Shown here: one piece after another, positions 11,675 through 22,832 of the stretch
Layout: every line of letters starts with the position of its first letter
How positions within the stretch are numbered: position 1 is the stretch's first letter
NCBI GenBank assembly: GCA_029379385.1
Contig: CM055617.1
Coordinates: 16,438,679 to 16,502,678, forward strand
Direction: 5' to 3'
Length of the DNA: 64,000 nt
DNA from: Quillaja saponaria
Taxonomy: Eukaryota > Streptophyta > Magnoliopsida > Fabales > Quillajaceae
Notes under the pieces: model-generated
Database searches by the model: none
The model's input: the letters and a program-made list of their open reading frames with translations, nothing else
Told to the model about the DNA's origin: nothing
Program-made: the position numbers and the translations under genes

Positions 11675-13296
11675 ATGGCCATGGTCACAAACTTAAATGC
11701 ACTTCTCCTACTTATCATTTTTTCTTTCATAGTTTGGCCATCAACTCAAAATTCTGTTGATTACGAAAAAAATTTTGTTTCTTGTTTTTCATCACGTTTA
11801 GAAAATTCTAATTCAAGCTTGGAAGTAATACTCACAAAAAATAGTTCTTCCTATCCATCTGTCTTGCAATCATCCATACGAAATCTTAGATTCTTAAACA
11901 CTTCATTGCCAAAACCAATTCTTATTGCTACTCCATTGAATTTATCTCACATCCAAGCAGCACTACTTTGCTCAAAGGAGCAGGGCTTAGAAATTAGAAA
12001 TCAGAATTCGAGTGGAGGCCATGACTATGAGGGACATTCTTACGTGTCCAATTATTCCATATCCCATTTGTCATCATTGATCTTGTGAAACTTAGGTCAA
12101 TTAGCATTGACATCCAAGATAAGAGCGTGTGGGTTGAGTCTGGTGCAACTCTTGGAGAGTTGTATTATACAATTGCGAAAACGAGTAATGTCCATGGCTT
12201 CCCAGCTGGGGGTTGTCCTACAGTTGGTGTGGGAGGGCAATTAAGTGGAGGGGGATTTGGTACAATTTTTAGGCGATATGGACTAGCAGCTGATAATGTG
12301 ATTGATGCTCAAATTGTAGATGTTAATGGCAAGATACTAAACAGAAATTTGATGAGGGAAGACCTATTTTGGGCCATAAGAGGAGGAGGAGGCTCAAGCT
12401 CTGTAGTCATTGTTTCATGGAAAGTTAAATTGGTTCGCGTTACGCCTATAGTGACTATTTTTGACGTCCCTATAGACCTTAGAACAAAATGCTAGCAGGG
12501 TCTTCCAAAAGTGGCAAACCGTTGCAGATAAGTTTGATCATGACCTATTTCTCTATGCAGTTATGGGAGTTTCCAGTCCCTCTCAAAACAGTGTGAATAA
12601 TATTGTAGTTGTCGCATTCGTAACATTGTTTCTTGGGTCAGCTGACAGCCTTATGACTTTGATTCAAAATAATTTCACAGAATTGGGTTCGCAGTGAAAC
12701 AATTGCCTGGAAATGAGTTGGATTCAATCTGTTCTTTATTTTGCAGGTTACAATATCAATGATCCTTTAGAAGTCTTGCTTGACAGGAATCAAACATTTA
12801 AGAGCTTCAAAGCTAAATCTTACTATGTGGAAGTCCCTATTCCTGAGTCTGGTTTGGATGGATTGTGGAAAATACTTCTTGAAGAAGAGTATCCATTATT
12901 AATCTTGACCCCCTATGGAGGAAGGATGAGTGAGATTCCTGAAAACGAAACTCCTTTTCCACATAGAGGAGGTAAAATCTATGGAATCCAATATTTGGTG
13001 TATTGGGATTCAAATGATGAACAGAAAAGCATATCAATTGGATGAGGAGGCTTTATGAATACATGGAGGATTATGTGTCAAAGTCTCCAAGAGCAGCATA
13101 TCTCAATTATAGAGACCTAGACTTGGGTGTGAACAATGATAATTCAAGTTTTGAACAGGCGAAAGTTTATGGTCTAAAATATTTCAAGGATAATTTTAGG
13201 AGACTAGTTCAAGTAAAGACTACAGTTGATCCTGGAAACTTCTTGAGGAATGAGCAGAGCATTCCTTTGCTTCCATCTTATAGGGGAAAGGTATAA
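11675..13296 (+). pseudogene. Berberine bridge enzyme-like FAD-linked oxidase, inactivated
   Basis: BBE-like proteins are secreted or vacuolar FAD oxidases of plant specialised metabolism and cell-wall oligosaccharide oxidation. The ATG at 11675 opens a hydrophobic signal peptide (LNALLLLIIFSFIVW). Next come the N-terminal Cys-containing segment, the FAD-binding PCMH domain with the SGGHDYEG motif, whose His normally binds FAD, and GFPAGGCPTVGVGG, whose Cys makes the second FAD bond. The middle keeps NCLEMSWIQSVLYFAGY. The BBE C-terminal domain follows ([10 protein letters not shown], then [14 protein letters not shown]), ending at TAA 13294-13296. Total length matches the usual intronless gene of about 530-540 codons. 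Four breaks: a frameshift near 12050-12064, an extra A near 12480, an in-frame TGA at 12695-12697, and a frameshift near 13020-13035. Recently dead by appearance, since every domain is still legible. Confidence 0.93.
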
Positions 13297-13370
13297 AACC
13301 ACTTTGATAGATTTGGCATACTAATTGAGCCAATTTTATAACTAGTCCTAACTCAACGTTCTTACTAGTC

Positions 13371-13990
13371 TTTTTTTTTTTTCTTTTCTTTTTTTAGAAA
13401 AATGGCCGTGGTGTTATCCCACTTTATTAAATTTAAAAAAATAATACTAAGAGCAGGAGGGGACATAGACCTTACTCATGCTACACCAACCAAAACTAAC
13501 CAAAAGATAAACAGGAAGACTCTTAAAAAATATAAACTCAGCAGATTCTCCTTTACAGATTTAAAACTAAATATAAACAAATAGGCGCTACATACCCTTT
13601 ACAAATCAAGGAGGACGAAATGACATACATCCCATGGAATAATCAACCCAAGATGTCTTACAAATCCGAGGTTCCTTAAAGTATATCCTGAAAGAAGGGT
13701 TAGAACTTGCATACGCTAGACAATCAGCAACTTTATTATGATCCGAAATATATGCCGAAATCTCACTATATACCGTTCATTAGCCTAAATTTTACCGTAT
13801 AATCTTAGATTCCAAGGAGGTGCAATTCTATTATGGACCGCATCCAGTAAGATTTTGGAATCACTTTCCACCTTAATCCATTAGCAACGATGTTGCCTAG
13901 CCAAACGAAGGCCACCCCGAAGGGCTAATGCTTCTGCCAACATGTTTGTACATTCCCCATAGATATAATTCGAAATGCTACTATGTAAGA
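13371..13990 (-). mobile_element. LINE-like fragment: RNase H domain and poly(A) tail
   Basis: On the minus strand, sequence from about 13990 downward reads NMLAEALALRGGLRLARQ, then KVESDSKILLDAV and HIF, the pattern of the RNase H (RVT_3) domain at the end of plant LINE ORF2 proteins. A stop interrupts it. The C-terminal stretch DYSMGCMSF is followed about 200 bp later by a T-rich run (13371-13395 on the plus strand), which is a poly(A) tail in the element's sense. The pattern fits a 5'-truncated LINE insertion. No target-site duplication was recognised. The plus-strand open frame at 13402-13584 is a shadow. Confidence 0.65.
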
Positions 13991-14183
13991 TCCAAGAGAA
14001 GATGATTCCTGTGAAAGGTTTCATTAACTCCTAATTCATGTCGAGTAGACCTTGTTGCAAGAATTCCTAATTCATTGAGTTGTAGGGAGGGATGTATGTC
14101 ACCACAAACAGAGACTAAAACAAGTGTTGGGTTCAAGACGGGTTATAATACCTTTACCATAACCTTTGGTGTTCAACTTCATT
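13991..14183. other. Short unassigned spacer
   Basis: Nothing recognisable between the LINE-like fragment and the first LTR of the tandem array. Confidence 0.4.
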
Positions 14184-14785
14184 GGGTTGGGAATTGTAAG
14201 AAATTTCCCTTCAATATTCATGAGTTATAGTAAAAATTACAAAGGTTAAGAACCACAAAATATATGGAAAAGAAAAGAGAAGAGAAAAGAAATAAACATC
14301 AATATAAAATATAACTTGGTTTGGTGTCTTGCTTACATCCAAAGATGAGAAAAAAATTCACTAATATTCAAAAAAAGATTACATATAAAGAGTAATTCAT
14401 TACATATAGTGTTCTAACCAATCTCTCAGGCCACGTATCTACTAATTTCTCTTACACCCCTATCTTTAAAAGGGTCTCACAAATATTAGCTCTCTCTCTC
14501 TTTCTCATAATTGAAACTTTCACAAGTCTATATACTTATACTACGTAGGACTTCCCAACAAATAAACTTCTCTTCCACTTTATTGAAACCCTACAATCAT
14601 CTAATTAGTTTACTTTTTCACCAAGGTAAATCTATTTAAAATTCCTGTCAACATCTAATTACTTCTTTCTTTCCCACTAAGAATAAACTAATTAGGAAAA
14701 CCTTATCAATAGCTAATTATTTCTTACCCACTAAGAATAACTAATTCAGAAACTACCAAATTAGGATTTAGGTCAAAATCCTTCA
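14184..14785 (-). repeat. Array LTR1
   Basis: Starts GGTTGGGAATTG (first bases altered from TGTTGG) and ends AAAATCCTTCA. No PBS complement precedes it, so it is the outer LTR on this side. Confidence 0.8.
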
Positions 14786-15404
14786 ATCTCCACCTTGACT
14801 CAAATCATTTTAAACCATTTTCAATATTCTTCAGGACCTATACAATGCACTATTTGCCATCAACAACAAAATTACCAACACTTCACATTAGCCTCACTCA
14901 TTGAGAGTCATCACTCCATCAAAATCTCTACTTGCTCACAGTGAACAAACTATGATATCTTGCAACAACAATACATATATATGTAGTCATCTTCTCAACA
15001 CTACCCACATAACACTACAAATGAGCTCTTTTCATGTTGTTTCATCACTGGATTAGATTTTTGTAAAAAATTTTATCCCACCTATCACTATTGATGAACC
15101 ATTTTCATGTCATCTCATCACTAGATTAGGTTTCTATGAAAAAAAAATTACAACTCCCAACAACAAATCTCAATGCAAAACCAAGCATTTTTTTTTTTTT
15201 GTCTTTTTCTTCTTTTTCATGATATTTATTTTCTTTTCCTTCCGTTTTTATTCTTCTACCTCCCATTTCTTTTTCTTCCTTCAACACAACCTCTATCATC
15301 ACAACTTCTTTTTCTTTAACACCTTTATATTTTTACAATAGCTCTACCATCAGCAGAATTCTCGAGTCATCCATATCCCAATTGAACTTGGCTCTGATAC
15401 CATT
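14786..15404 (-). repeat. Array internal region 1
   Basis: 619 bp, non-coding. Polypurine-tract complement at its left end (ATCTCCACCTTGACTC), pyrimidine-rich stretch about 15190-15310, primer-binding-site complement at 15387-15402. Confidence 0.82.
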
Positions 15405-16000
15405 TGTTGGAAATTATACGAAATTCTCCTTTAATCTTTCGAGTTATAATAAAAATAACAAATGTTAATAACCACAAAATATAAGTAGAAGAGAGGAGGC
15501 AAAAAATCAACACAAAATATAACGTGATTTGGTCTTTTACATATATTCAAAGATGAGAAAACAATTCAGTAATATTCCAAAAAAAGATTACATAGAAAGG
15601 GTAGCACTCTATACATAGTGTTCTCACCACTCTCTCAGGCCAAGTCTCTACTAATCTCTTTTGTACCCCTATCCCTAAGAGGGTCTTATAAATATTAGTT
15701 CTCTCTTTTTCTTATACCTACAACTTTCATAAGCCTACATATTTGTACTACATAAGATTTCCCAATAAGCAAACTTTTCCTCCACTTTATGAAAACCCTA
15801 TAATTATCCAATTAGATTTACTTTCCTACCATGGTAAATTTAATTAGGAAATCCCAGTTAACATCTAATTACTTATTTCTTGCCCCCTAAGAATAAACTA
15901 ATTAGGAAAACCCTATGTACACCTAATTAGTTATTTCTTATCCATTAAGAATAAACTAATTAGGAAACTACCAAATAAGGATTTGGGTCAAAATCCTACA
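15405..16000 (-). repeat. Array LTR2
   Basis: Starts TGTTGGAAATTATACG and ends AAAATCCTACA; about 596 bp. Contains the shared AATATTCCAAAAAAAGATT and CTAATTAGGAAA motifs of the other LTRs. Confidence 0.85.
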
Positions 16001-16621
16001 ATCTCCTCCTTGACTCAAATCCTTCTAAACCATCTTTAATATTCTTCAAGACCCATACAATACATCATCTACCATCAACAATGAAACTATCAACACTTCA
16101 TATGAGCCTCACTTATGGAGAGTTATCACTCCATCAAAAATCTTTACCTGCTCATAGTGAACAAACTATGATATCCTGCAATAGCAATAATACCTATGTA
16201 TGTAGTCATATTCTCAACTCTACCTACCTAACACCATTGATGAACCTTTTTCACATCGTGTCATCACTAGATTAGATTTCTGCAAAAAACTTCATCCAAC
16301 CTTTCATCATTGATGAGCCATTTTTACATCATCTCATTACTAAATTAGGTTTCTAAAAAAAAACTACAGTTCCCAACAACAAATCTCAATGTAAATACCA
16401 GACCTTTTTTTTTTTTTGGGTCTTTTTCTTATGTTTCACCATATATGTTTTCTTTTTCTTCTATTTTTTTCTTCTACCTCCAATTTCTTTACCTTCCTTC
16501 TACATAACCTCTATCATCACAACTTTTTCTTCAGCACCTTTGTATTTTTACAATAGCTCTACCATCACCAGAATTCTATTGAGTCATCCACATTCCAATT
16601 AAGCTTGGCTCTGATACCACT
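16001..16621 (-). repeat. Array internal region 2
   Basis: 621 bp, closely matching internal 1. Left-end ATCTCCTCCTTGACTC, primer-binding-site complement GCTTGGCTCTGATACCA at 16603-16619. The short open frame at 16081-16275 is a chance frame repeated imperfectly in the other units. Confidence 0.85.
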
Positions 16622-17204
16622 TGTTGGGAATTATATAAAATTCTCTTTCAATCTTCCGAGTTATAGTAAAAATAACAAATGTTAATAACCATAAAATATA
16701 AGTAGAAGAGAAGAGAAAAAAATATCAACGCAAAATATAACGTAGTTCGGTATCTCACATATATCCACATATAAGAAAACAATTCACTAATATTCCAAGA
16801 AAGATTACATAGAAAAGGTAGCACTCTATACATAATGTTCTCACCACTCTCTCAGGCAATGTCTCTACTAATCTCTCTTGCACTCCTATCCACAAATATT
16901 AGTTCTCTCTTTTTCTTATACCTACAACTTTCACAAGCCTACATATTTGTACTGCATAAGACTTCCCAATAAACCAACTTTTTCTCCACTTTATAGAAAC
17001 CTTACAATTATCTATTTAGATTTACTTTCCCACCATGGTAAATTTAATTAGGAAATCCCAGTTAACATCTAATTACTTCTTTCTTGCCCATTAAGAATAA
17101 ACTAATTAGGAAAACCTTATCTGCACCTAATTAGTTATTTCTTACCCACTAAGAATAAACTAATTAGGAAACTACCAAATAAGGATTTGGGTCAAAATCC
17201 TACA
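16622..17204 (-). repeat. Array LTR3
   Basis: Starts TGTTGGGAATTATAT and ends AAAATCCTACA; about 583 bp. A short deletion relative to LTR2 lies near 16890. Confidence 0.85.
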
Positions 17205-17901
17205 ATCTCCACCTTGACTCAAATCCTTATAAATCATCTTCAATATTCTTCAAGACCCATACAATGCACTATATGCCATCAACAATGAAACTATCAAAAC
17301 TTCATATGAGCCTCACTCATTGAGAGTCATCACTCCTATCAAAATCTCTACCTGCTCACAGTGAACAAATTATGATATCTTGTAACAACAACAATACATA
17401 TATATGTAGTCATCTTCTCAACTTTACCCACCTAACACTATTGATGAGCCTTTTCCACATCATCTCATCATTGGATTAATTTTCTGCAAAAAATTTCATC
17501 TCACCTATCACCATTGATGAGTCATTTTTACATTATCGCATAACCATATTTTTCTACAAAAAATAATAATAATTATAATTATAATTATAATAATAAAAAA
17601 TTAAAAAAATATAGAAAAAAACAAACAAACAAACAAAAAACCTATAGCTCCCAACAACAAATCTTAATGCAAAACCTAGCCCTTTTTTTTTTTGGGCCTT
17701 TTTCTTTCTTTTTCACCATATCTGTTTTCTTGTCCTTCCTTTTTTTTTCTTCTATCTCCCATTTCTTTTCCTTCCTTCTACACAACCCCTATCATCATAT
17801 TTCTTTTTCTTTAACACCTTTGTATTTTAACAATAGCTCTACCATCACCAAAATATTCTTAAGTCATCCACATCCTAATTGAACTCGGCTCTAATACCTC
17901 T
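17205..17901 (-). repeat. Array internal region 3
   Basis: 697 bp, longer than its siblings because of an A/T-rich simple-sequence expansion (AAT and AAAC repeats) at about 17563-17640. The primer-binding-site complement is present but mutated (CGGCTCTAATACC). Confidence 0.82.
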
Positions 17902-18491
17902 TGTTAGGAATTATACGAAATTCTCCTTTAATATTCCTAGTTATAGTAAAAATAACAAATGTTAATAACCACAAAATATAAGTAGGCGAGAAAAAAAAAA
18001 TCAACAAAATATAATGTGGTTCGGTCTCTTACGTACATCCACAGATGAGAAAATAATTCACTAATATTCCAAGAAAGATTACATAGAAAGAGGAACACTC
18101 TCTACATAGTGTTCTCATCACTCTCTCAGGCCACGTCTCTACTAATCTCTCTTGCACCCTATCCTTGAGGGGGTCTTACAAATATTAGGTCTCTCTTTTT
18201 CTCATACCTATAACTTTCACTAGCCTATAATTTATACTATATAGGACTTGCTTAACAAGTAAACTTTTTCTCCACTTTATGAAAACCCTACAATCATTTA
18301 ATTAGATTTACTTTCCCACCAGGGTAAATATAATTAGGTAATCCCCATCAACGTCTAATTAGTCTTTCTTGCCCACCAAGAAGAAAACTAATTAGGAAAT
18401 TCCCATCAACATCTAGTTAGTCATTTCTTGCCTACTAAGTATTTACTAGCTAGGAAACTACAAAATAAGGATTTGGATCAAAATCCTACAA
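17902..18491 (-). repeat. Array LTR4
   Basis: Starts TGTTAGGAATTATACG and ends AAAATCCTACA; about 590 bp. It is followed by ATTTGAACC rather than the polypurine-tract complement, so it is the outer LTR on this side. Confidence 0.85.
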
Positions 18492-19589
18492 TTTGAACCT
18501 TTAACAGGTAGAGTCCAGTGAATCCAAAGGCCTTTAAATATTAAGACCTTCATAATAGGAATTGTAAGAGTTGAAAGACAAAGCTCCTCAAAATTGGAGG
18601 GGACCCTTACTCGCACAATGATTAGGTGTTAGACATAAGTGAACATAAAAGTAAAATAACACATGCTAAACCTAGTTGAGATCATAAACTCACAGCTTTT
18701 GACCATGCAATAATAGATCCAAGCAAACACAAATAATAGGGAATATTAAGAATTAAATCAACATAAAGGAAAACCTAGGAAGCAAAATGATTGTCTTCTT
18801 TTTTTGCACTGACTGTTTGTTGGAAGGCCTTAACACAAAACCTCACAAAAAAAAAAAAAAAAATAATAATAATAATACAACAAGTGACTCGAGAAGGAAT
18901 CCATTGATTCTAAATAAGCTTCTAGAGTACAAAGAAAAACTACTTGATGTATCTGGTTTCCACACCAAACAATCCTCGACCTCTGGGTTAAAAACAATCT
19001 TACTTAACTAGGCTAAAAATATATGATTCTGAAGCCAGAAGACTTCTTGAAAATCAATTGATCTTTAGCTTTAGCAAATGGTTACAGTTGAACAGTTATA
19101 AGGAAAGTCTAACTCCATCTTACAAATAGAGTTATTTCTGGTATGGGCATTACTTTTTAGAACTAAATTTAATATAGCCCGCTTGATACTTTATGAAATG
19201 CTAGACTATCACAAATTGGAAGGTCAAAGAAGAAAGGGGCTAAGCTATATATGGCATGCATTTGTCTACAATCTTTAAACATTTAGGACTACCCTCGAAA
19301 AATTCTGAAACTCCAAAGATCCCTACTTACTCCCTCAAGTCAATTGTTCATTTAAGGAACTACAAACAACTATCAGACAAATAATAGGTTAAGTAAGAAA
19401 AAGTTAAGACAACAATTGATTCTGTTCAGTTGAACTTGGTATTAAGCAACCCTCAAGTGATCAATTAACTACTAATAATACTTCCATTTAGTAATTAACT
19501 GAAGATAAACTTATGAACTTTGCGAAAACTAACATTAACAAACAATTTTGCTAAACTATCATATTTTGGAAATTAAATAAGTGTGCTTT
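18492..19589. other. AT-rich sequence with no recognised gene
   Basis: Contains a poly(A)/(AAT)n tract at about 18846-18876 and one chance frame spanning it (18787-19011). No family similarity recognised. It may be 3' sequence of the minus-strand transposon ORF that lies to its right. Confidence 0.4.
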
Positions 19590-20764
19590 CTTGAAGCAAT
19601 TCCTTGATAGATTTAGATGATTTGACTACAAGGTCCTTGACATTTTCTCTTAGAAATTATAGTTATCTTTTAATTGCTTCTAGTTCAGCTCAAGATGGTG
19701 TAACTTAGAGGATAGAGCCAAAAAAATGGTTGCATTTGTTGAAGATATCCATGTGCAAATTACTAGAGGCAACACTTCTAGCTAATATGTCAGTGCCTTA
19801 TCACGACGAATGTTTTGAGTCTCTAAAGACTTCACAACAACATAAAGATCAGAAATGGACTCAATCATTTCATCTAAGGATCTTAGGGAAATCATATGAG
19901 TTCTTCTTGATTTGCCCTTGCTAGTTGAGAGTGGAGCACTAATGGAAGTTGGCCTTTTCTTTTATCTTTAATAATAGAAGATTTCTTAGAAGATTGAGGA
20001 ACAATGGGATTCTTGAACATGATAGGAAACTGTGGATTAGTAGGAGGACCAATAGATATAACAAGTTTAGAAAAGTATAACTCATCAACTCTCTCCTTCC
20101 AAGGGGTTAGTTTATCAGAAAGAACTTGTATGCTAGCTATCTTATCTTGGTGGAAGAGAGATCCACCCTTAAAGCTAGAGTCTTTGTATTTTTGCTCATC
20201 TGCTACATCATTTTTTCATTTGTTCTTTAATGGGTAGTCCTACATATCTGTCATAAATTGAATATCCTTCTTTGTTGCATGGTCCTCAACAAATATTATA
20301 ATTATAAGTAAGAGGTCCATCACATCCCCATATCTGTTAAACGAGATTGAAAAGGTGCACCTTCTAGGTCAGATGCAATGATGTCATTAGCAGATAAGAA
20401 GAAATTATTACCAGTTGGAGCAGGAGCAGGAGTAGGAGTGGAGCTACTCTTTTTCAAGAGCAACTGGAGCTAGACATGTATCGACTATAAACTAGAGCTA
20501 GCTACTTTTGTTACTACTCTTATTGGTGTACTTGATGGAGTTCAAGTTCTAATGAAGGAGGAGTAGATGATTCAACTTCCTAATGATGAGGAGAAAGAGG
20601 AGATGAAAACATGAAGGATTCACTAACAGAGATAACAAAATTGTTTGGTGAAGGGAGCAGGGGAGGATTATGAACTTATTCAACATAGTGCTGGGAAGAG
20701 CACCAATGGGTTCATTCTTGAGCCAGCTCATGTTTGTCCCTTGAGCATATCCTCTCAATGCTTT
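19590..20764 (-). pseudogene. Plant-transposon-protein ORF (Transposase_32-like), 3' part
   Basis: The minus-strand reading starts at the left edge of element A (20764). It continues, in the same frame, the ORF that ends at the right edge of element A (39210). The first residues are KALRGYAQGTNMSWLKNE. A frameshift near 20670 follows, then a Ser/Pro/Leu-rich low-complexity stretch, an ISIGPPTNPQFPIMFKN segment near 20000-20080, and a helical, charged tail (ENVKDLVVKSSKSIKELLQE) near 19590-19660. This layout, a conserved N-terminal domain followed by a coiled-coil tail, suits the 'putative plant transposon protein' family common in plant genomes, whose function is unknown. Family assignment is from pattern memory and is tentative. 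Split by element A. Confidence 0.5.
20760..20764. repeat. Target-site duplication of element A, left copy
   Basis: GCTTT directly before the LTR start TGTTATAACC, repeated exactly after the 3' LTR at 39210-39214. Confidence 0.92.
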
Positions 20765-22363
20765 TGTTATAACCCGATTTTGTAATGTTACTTTAAGGGT
20801 ATTGTGGTAACATTTAGTTATAAAAAATAAACAAATGCATAAACAAGATAAATAAACACCATAAGCATATAAATAAATACATATATATATATATATACAC
20901 ACATCCATTTTACTTTTCTTTTATTGGACTTCACCCTTTTATCCTATTTTTTTCTTTTCTTTTTCTTTTTCCTACTTTCCTTTTTCTTTTTCTTTTTTTT
21001 TTCCACCTTTTCCTTTCCTTTCCAGTGGCTTATCCTCTCCCCTATTTGTGAGCCTTATGTTCTTCTTCCATTAATAGCCGAGACTTCATCTTTTCCTTCT
21101 TGTCTTGTGCTTGGTTTCCATCCAGCCTTCCTCCTTCTCGCTTGTGTGTTAGCCGAGGAGTAGCAGTAGCCTTAGATGCCCTTCATCAACTCATGGTCTA
21201 CTACTTGGATAGCTCTTAGTTGGGTAGCTTCCAACCACCTTAATCTCAAGTAAATTTCTTGTTTTCCATAAATTTGTGAGTGAAAGATACTACCTTTTTG
21301 TTACCAGTTCTATTTTGAATATTAGTATATATGTATAAAATTGTTGAGTGAGGGTGTTCAATGCTTTGAGTTGGATTAGGTGATTATAATATTATATCTT
21401 TGAAACTTTGCTATTTAGTGTGTTGTGTGTTGGCGTGAATGCTTGTATGTGATTGATAGGATCAAGGATTTAATTTTTAATGTGAGTTAAAAATTCCGGT
21501 GTATCTAGGATATATTTGATTTGGTTATTTGATATTTGAATAAAAATATTCAAGTAACTCAGCCCCAAGGAGGTTATGTTGGAAGTATATGTATTATTAG
21601 TGTATAGGAGCAAAAGGCCTGAAGGAGGATATATAAATGTGGTGTGTGGGAGTTGAATTATTACAATTATTGACCTTTTTAGTTACTTTCCTTGATTTGT
21701 TTGAACTATAATCATTTGTGAGCTATTTTAGTTTTGCACTATATATATGTGTGTGAAAGGTAAGTGTATTGTAAGGTATGTTAAATGTGAATTTATTAAG
21801 TGAATATTTTATAATTATATCATGATTGATGTTAGTTCCCTTTGGGTATGTCTTTCCCTCACTAAGTCTTTGTGACTCTTCTTTCATTTATGTATTTTTT
21901 AGTACCAAGTTCTTCTTAAACCCCTTTAGCAATATCTTGACTTACTGATAGCTACTGCAGCAAGGTACTTATGTGATATCACGTATTTAAAGCCAAGGAT
22001 AAAACATTGCAGTTGCTCTAGGAATTGTTATTATGAAATCTTAATTTTTGTGGGATATTGTGTTTTGTTGTCTTTCTTTTATGTGGATGGAATGGAGCAC
22101 CCTGTGTTGTGTTGTAAATCAAGATATTATTTTATTTGTATTATTTGGGGATGTTCCCACTTTATGGGAAAAGTCAACCGAATTTTTTTTAAGCTATCCT
22201 TTTCGATAAATATATATATAAGTGTACTTCCACTTTTACAAAAGGGTTCTTGAACTTTTACTTTGGTTATTAGTTAGCTGTACTCTTTTTTTAATTGGAG
22301 TTAGGGCTATGGGGTTTTGTATCCATTTCTCCAACCAGTCATACCTCTGTGTGGGGTGTGACA
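20765..22363 (+). repeat. Element A 5' LTR
   Basis: Starts TGTTATAACCCGATTTTG and ends GGGGTGTGACA; 1,599 bp. Compared with the 3' LTR it lacks about 370 bp between CTTGTTTTCC and ATAAATTT (near 21268). Includes a pyrimidine-rich stretch about 20905-21020 and an ordinary TATA-rich area. Frames inside (for example 20924-21163) are not genes. Confidence 0.92.
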
Positions 22364-22366
22364 AAT

Positions 22367-22378
22367 TGGTATCATAGC
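22367..22378 (+). other. Element A primer-binding site
   Basis: TGGTATCATAGC, three bases after the LTR end. One mismatch to the tRNA-iMet complement TGGTATCAGAGC seen intact in element B. Confidence 0.85.
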
Positions 22379-22569
22379 TTAAGCTTAAAGGTACGAGACC
22401 ACAAGTCTAGGATGTGGTTACTTTGTTTGCTTACGTTACCTAGGACATATGTGGACTTAGTAATGCATCATAATTTATCCTGAAACTTCAAGTTATAATT
22501 CTACAATATATTATTCTTTACCTTATATGAAAGTGTATATTGAATTCATTTGTGCTTGTTTTAGATATA

Positions 22570-22832
22570 ATACAGTGCAATAATCATGTTGCTGGTAGTA
22601 GGAGACAACCACATGCTAGCTCTAACCAAGGGTCTATCATCAGTCTTCAAGTGCTAGTAGCAAGAGGTCATGATCATAGAGGACATGGTAAGGGTAGAGA
22701 TAAACCTGCTGAACAAGTTGAAACGGCGATACGTTGTCCTAATTGAGAATAACTCGTGTAGGGACTTGATAGAGTACAGAGGATAGTGGGTGACTTGGTT
22801 GGAATCTTAGTTAAGCAACAACTAACCTCAAC
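22570..22832 (+). pseudogene. Element A gag, N-terminal part
   Basis: Gag forms the virus-like particle. The region aligns with element B gag from its start (GATACAATGCGAAG in B), but here the ATG has become ATA at 22570-22572. A short open stretch follows (NNHVAGSRRQPHASSNQGS, then RGHDHRGHGKGRDK), low in complexity and basic. It is cut at 22832 by a solo LTR and continues at 26391. Confidence 0.8.

Larger units (their letters stand above)
14184..18491 (-). mobile_element. Tandem array of a non-autonomous LTR element: four LTRs, three internals
   Basis: The block alternates LTR (about 590-600 bp) and internal region (about 620-700 bp) in one orientation: LTR1-int1-LTR2-int2-LTR3-int3-LTR4. 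The element lies on the minus strand. Each internal ends on the plus strand with TTGGCTCTGATACCA, the complement of a tRNA-iMet primer-binding site, directly before the TGTTGG LTR terminus. Each internal begins with the complement of a polypurine tract (ATCTCCACCTTGACTC). The internals have no coding capacity and carry a long pyrimidine-rich stretch. The size is that of a TRIM/SMART-like or other non-autonomous element, with LTRs somewhat long for TRIMs. The array probably grew by unequal recombination between LTRs. Outer flanks show no clear target-site duplication. Confidence 0.88.

Noticed and set aside
17667..17882. 71-codon Phe/Ser/His-rich frame
   Set aside because: Arises from the pyrimidine-rich stretch of array internal 3; the sibling internals do not keep it.
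20549..20908. 119-codon minus frame as a single gene
   Set aside because: It is a fusion: the N-terminal part is read from the element A LTR and only the C-terminal part belongs to the interrupted transposon ORF.
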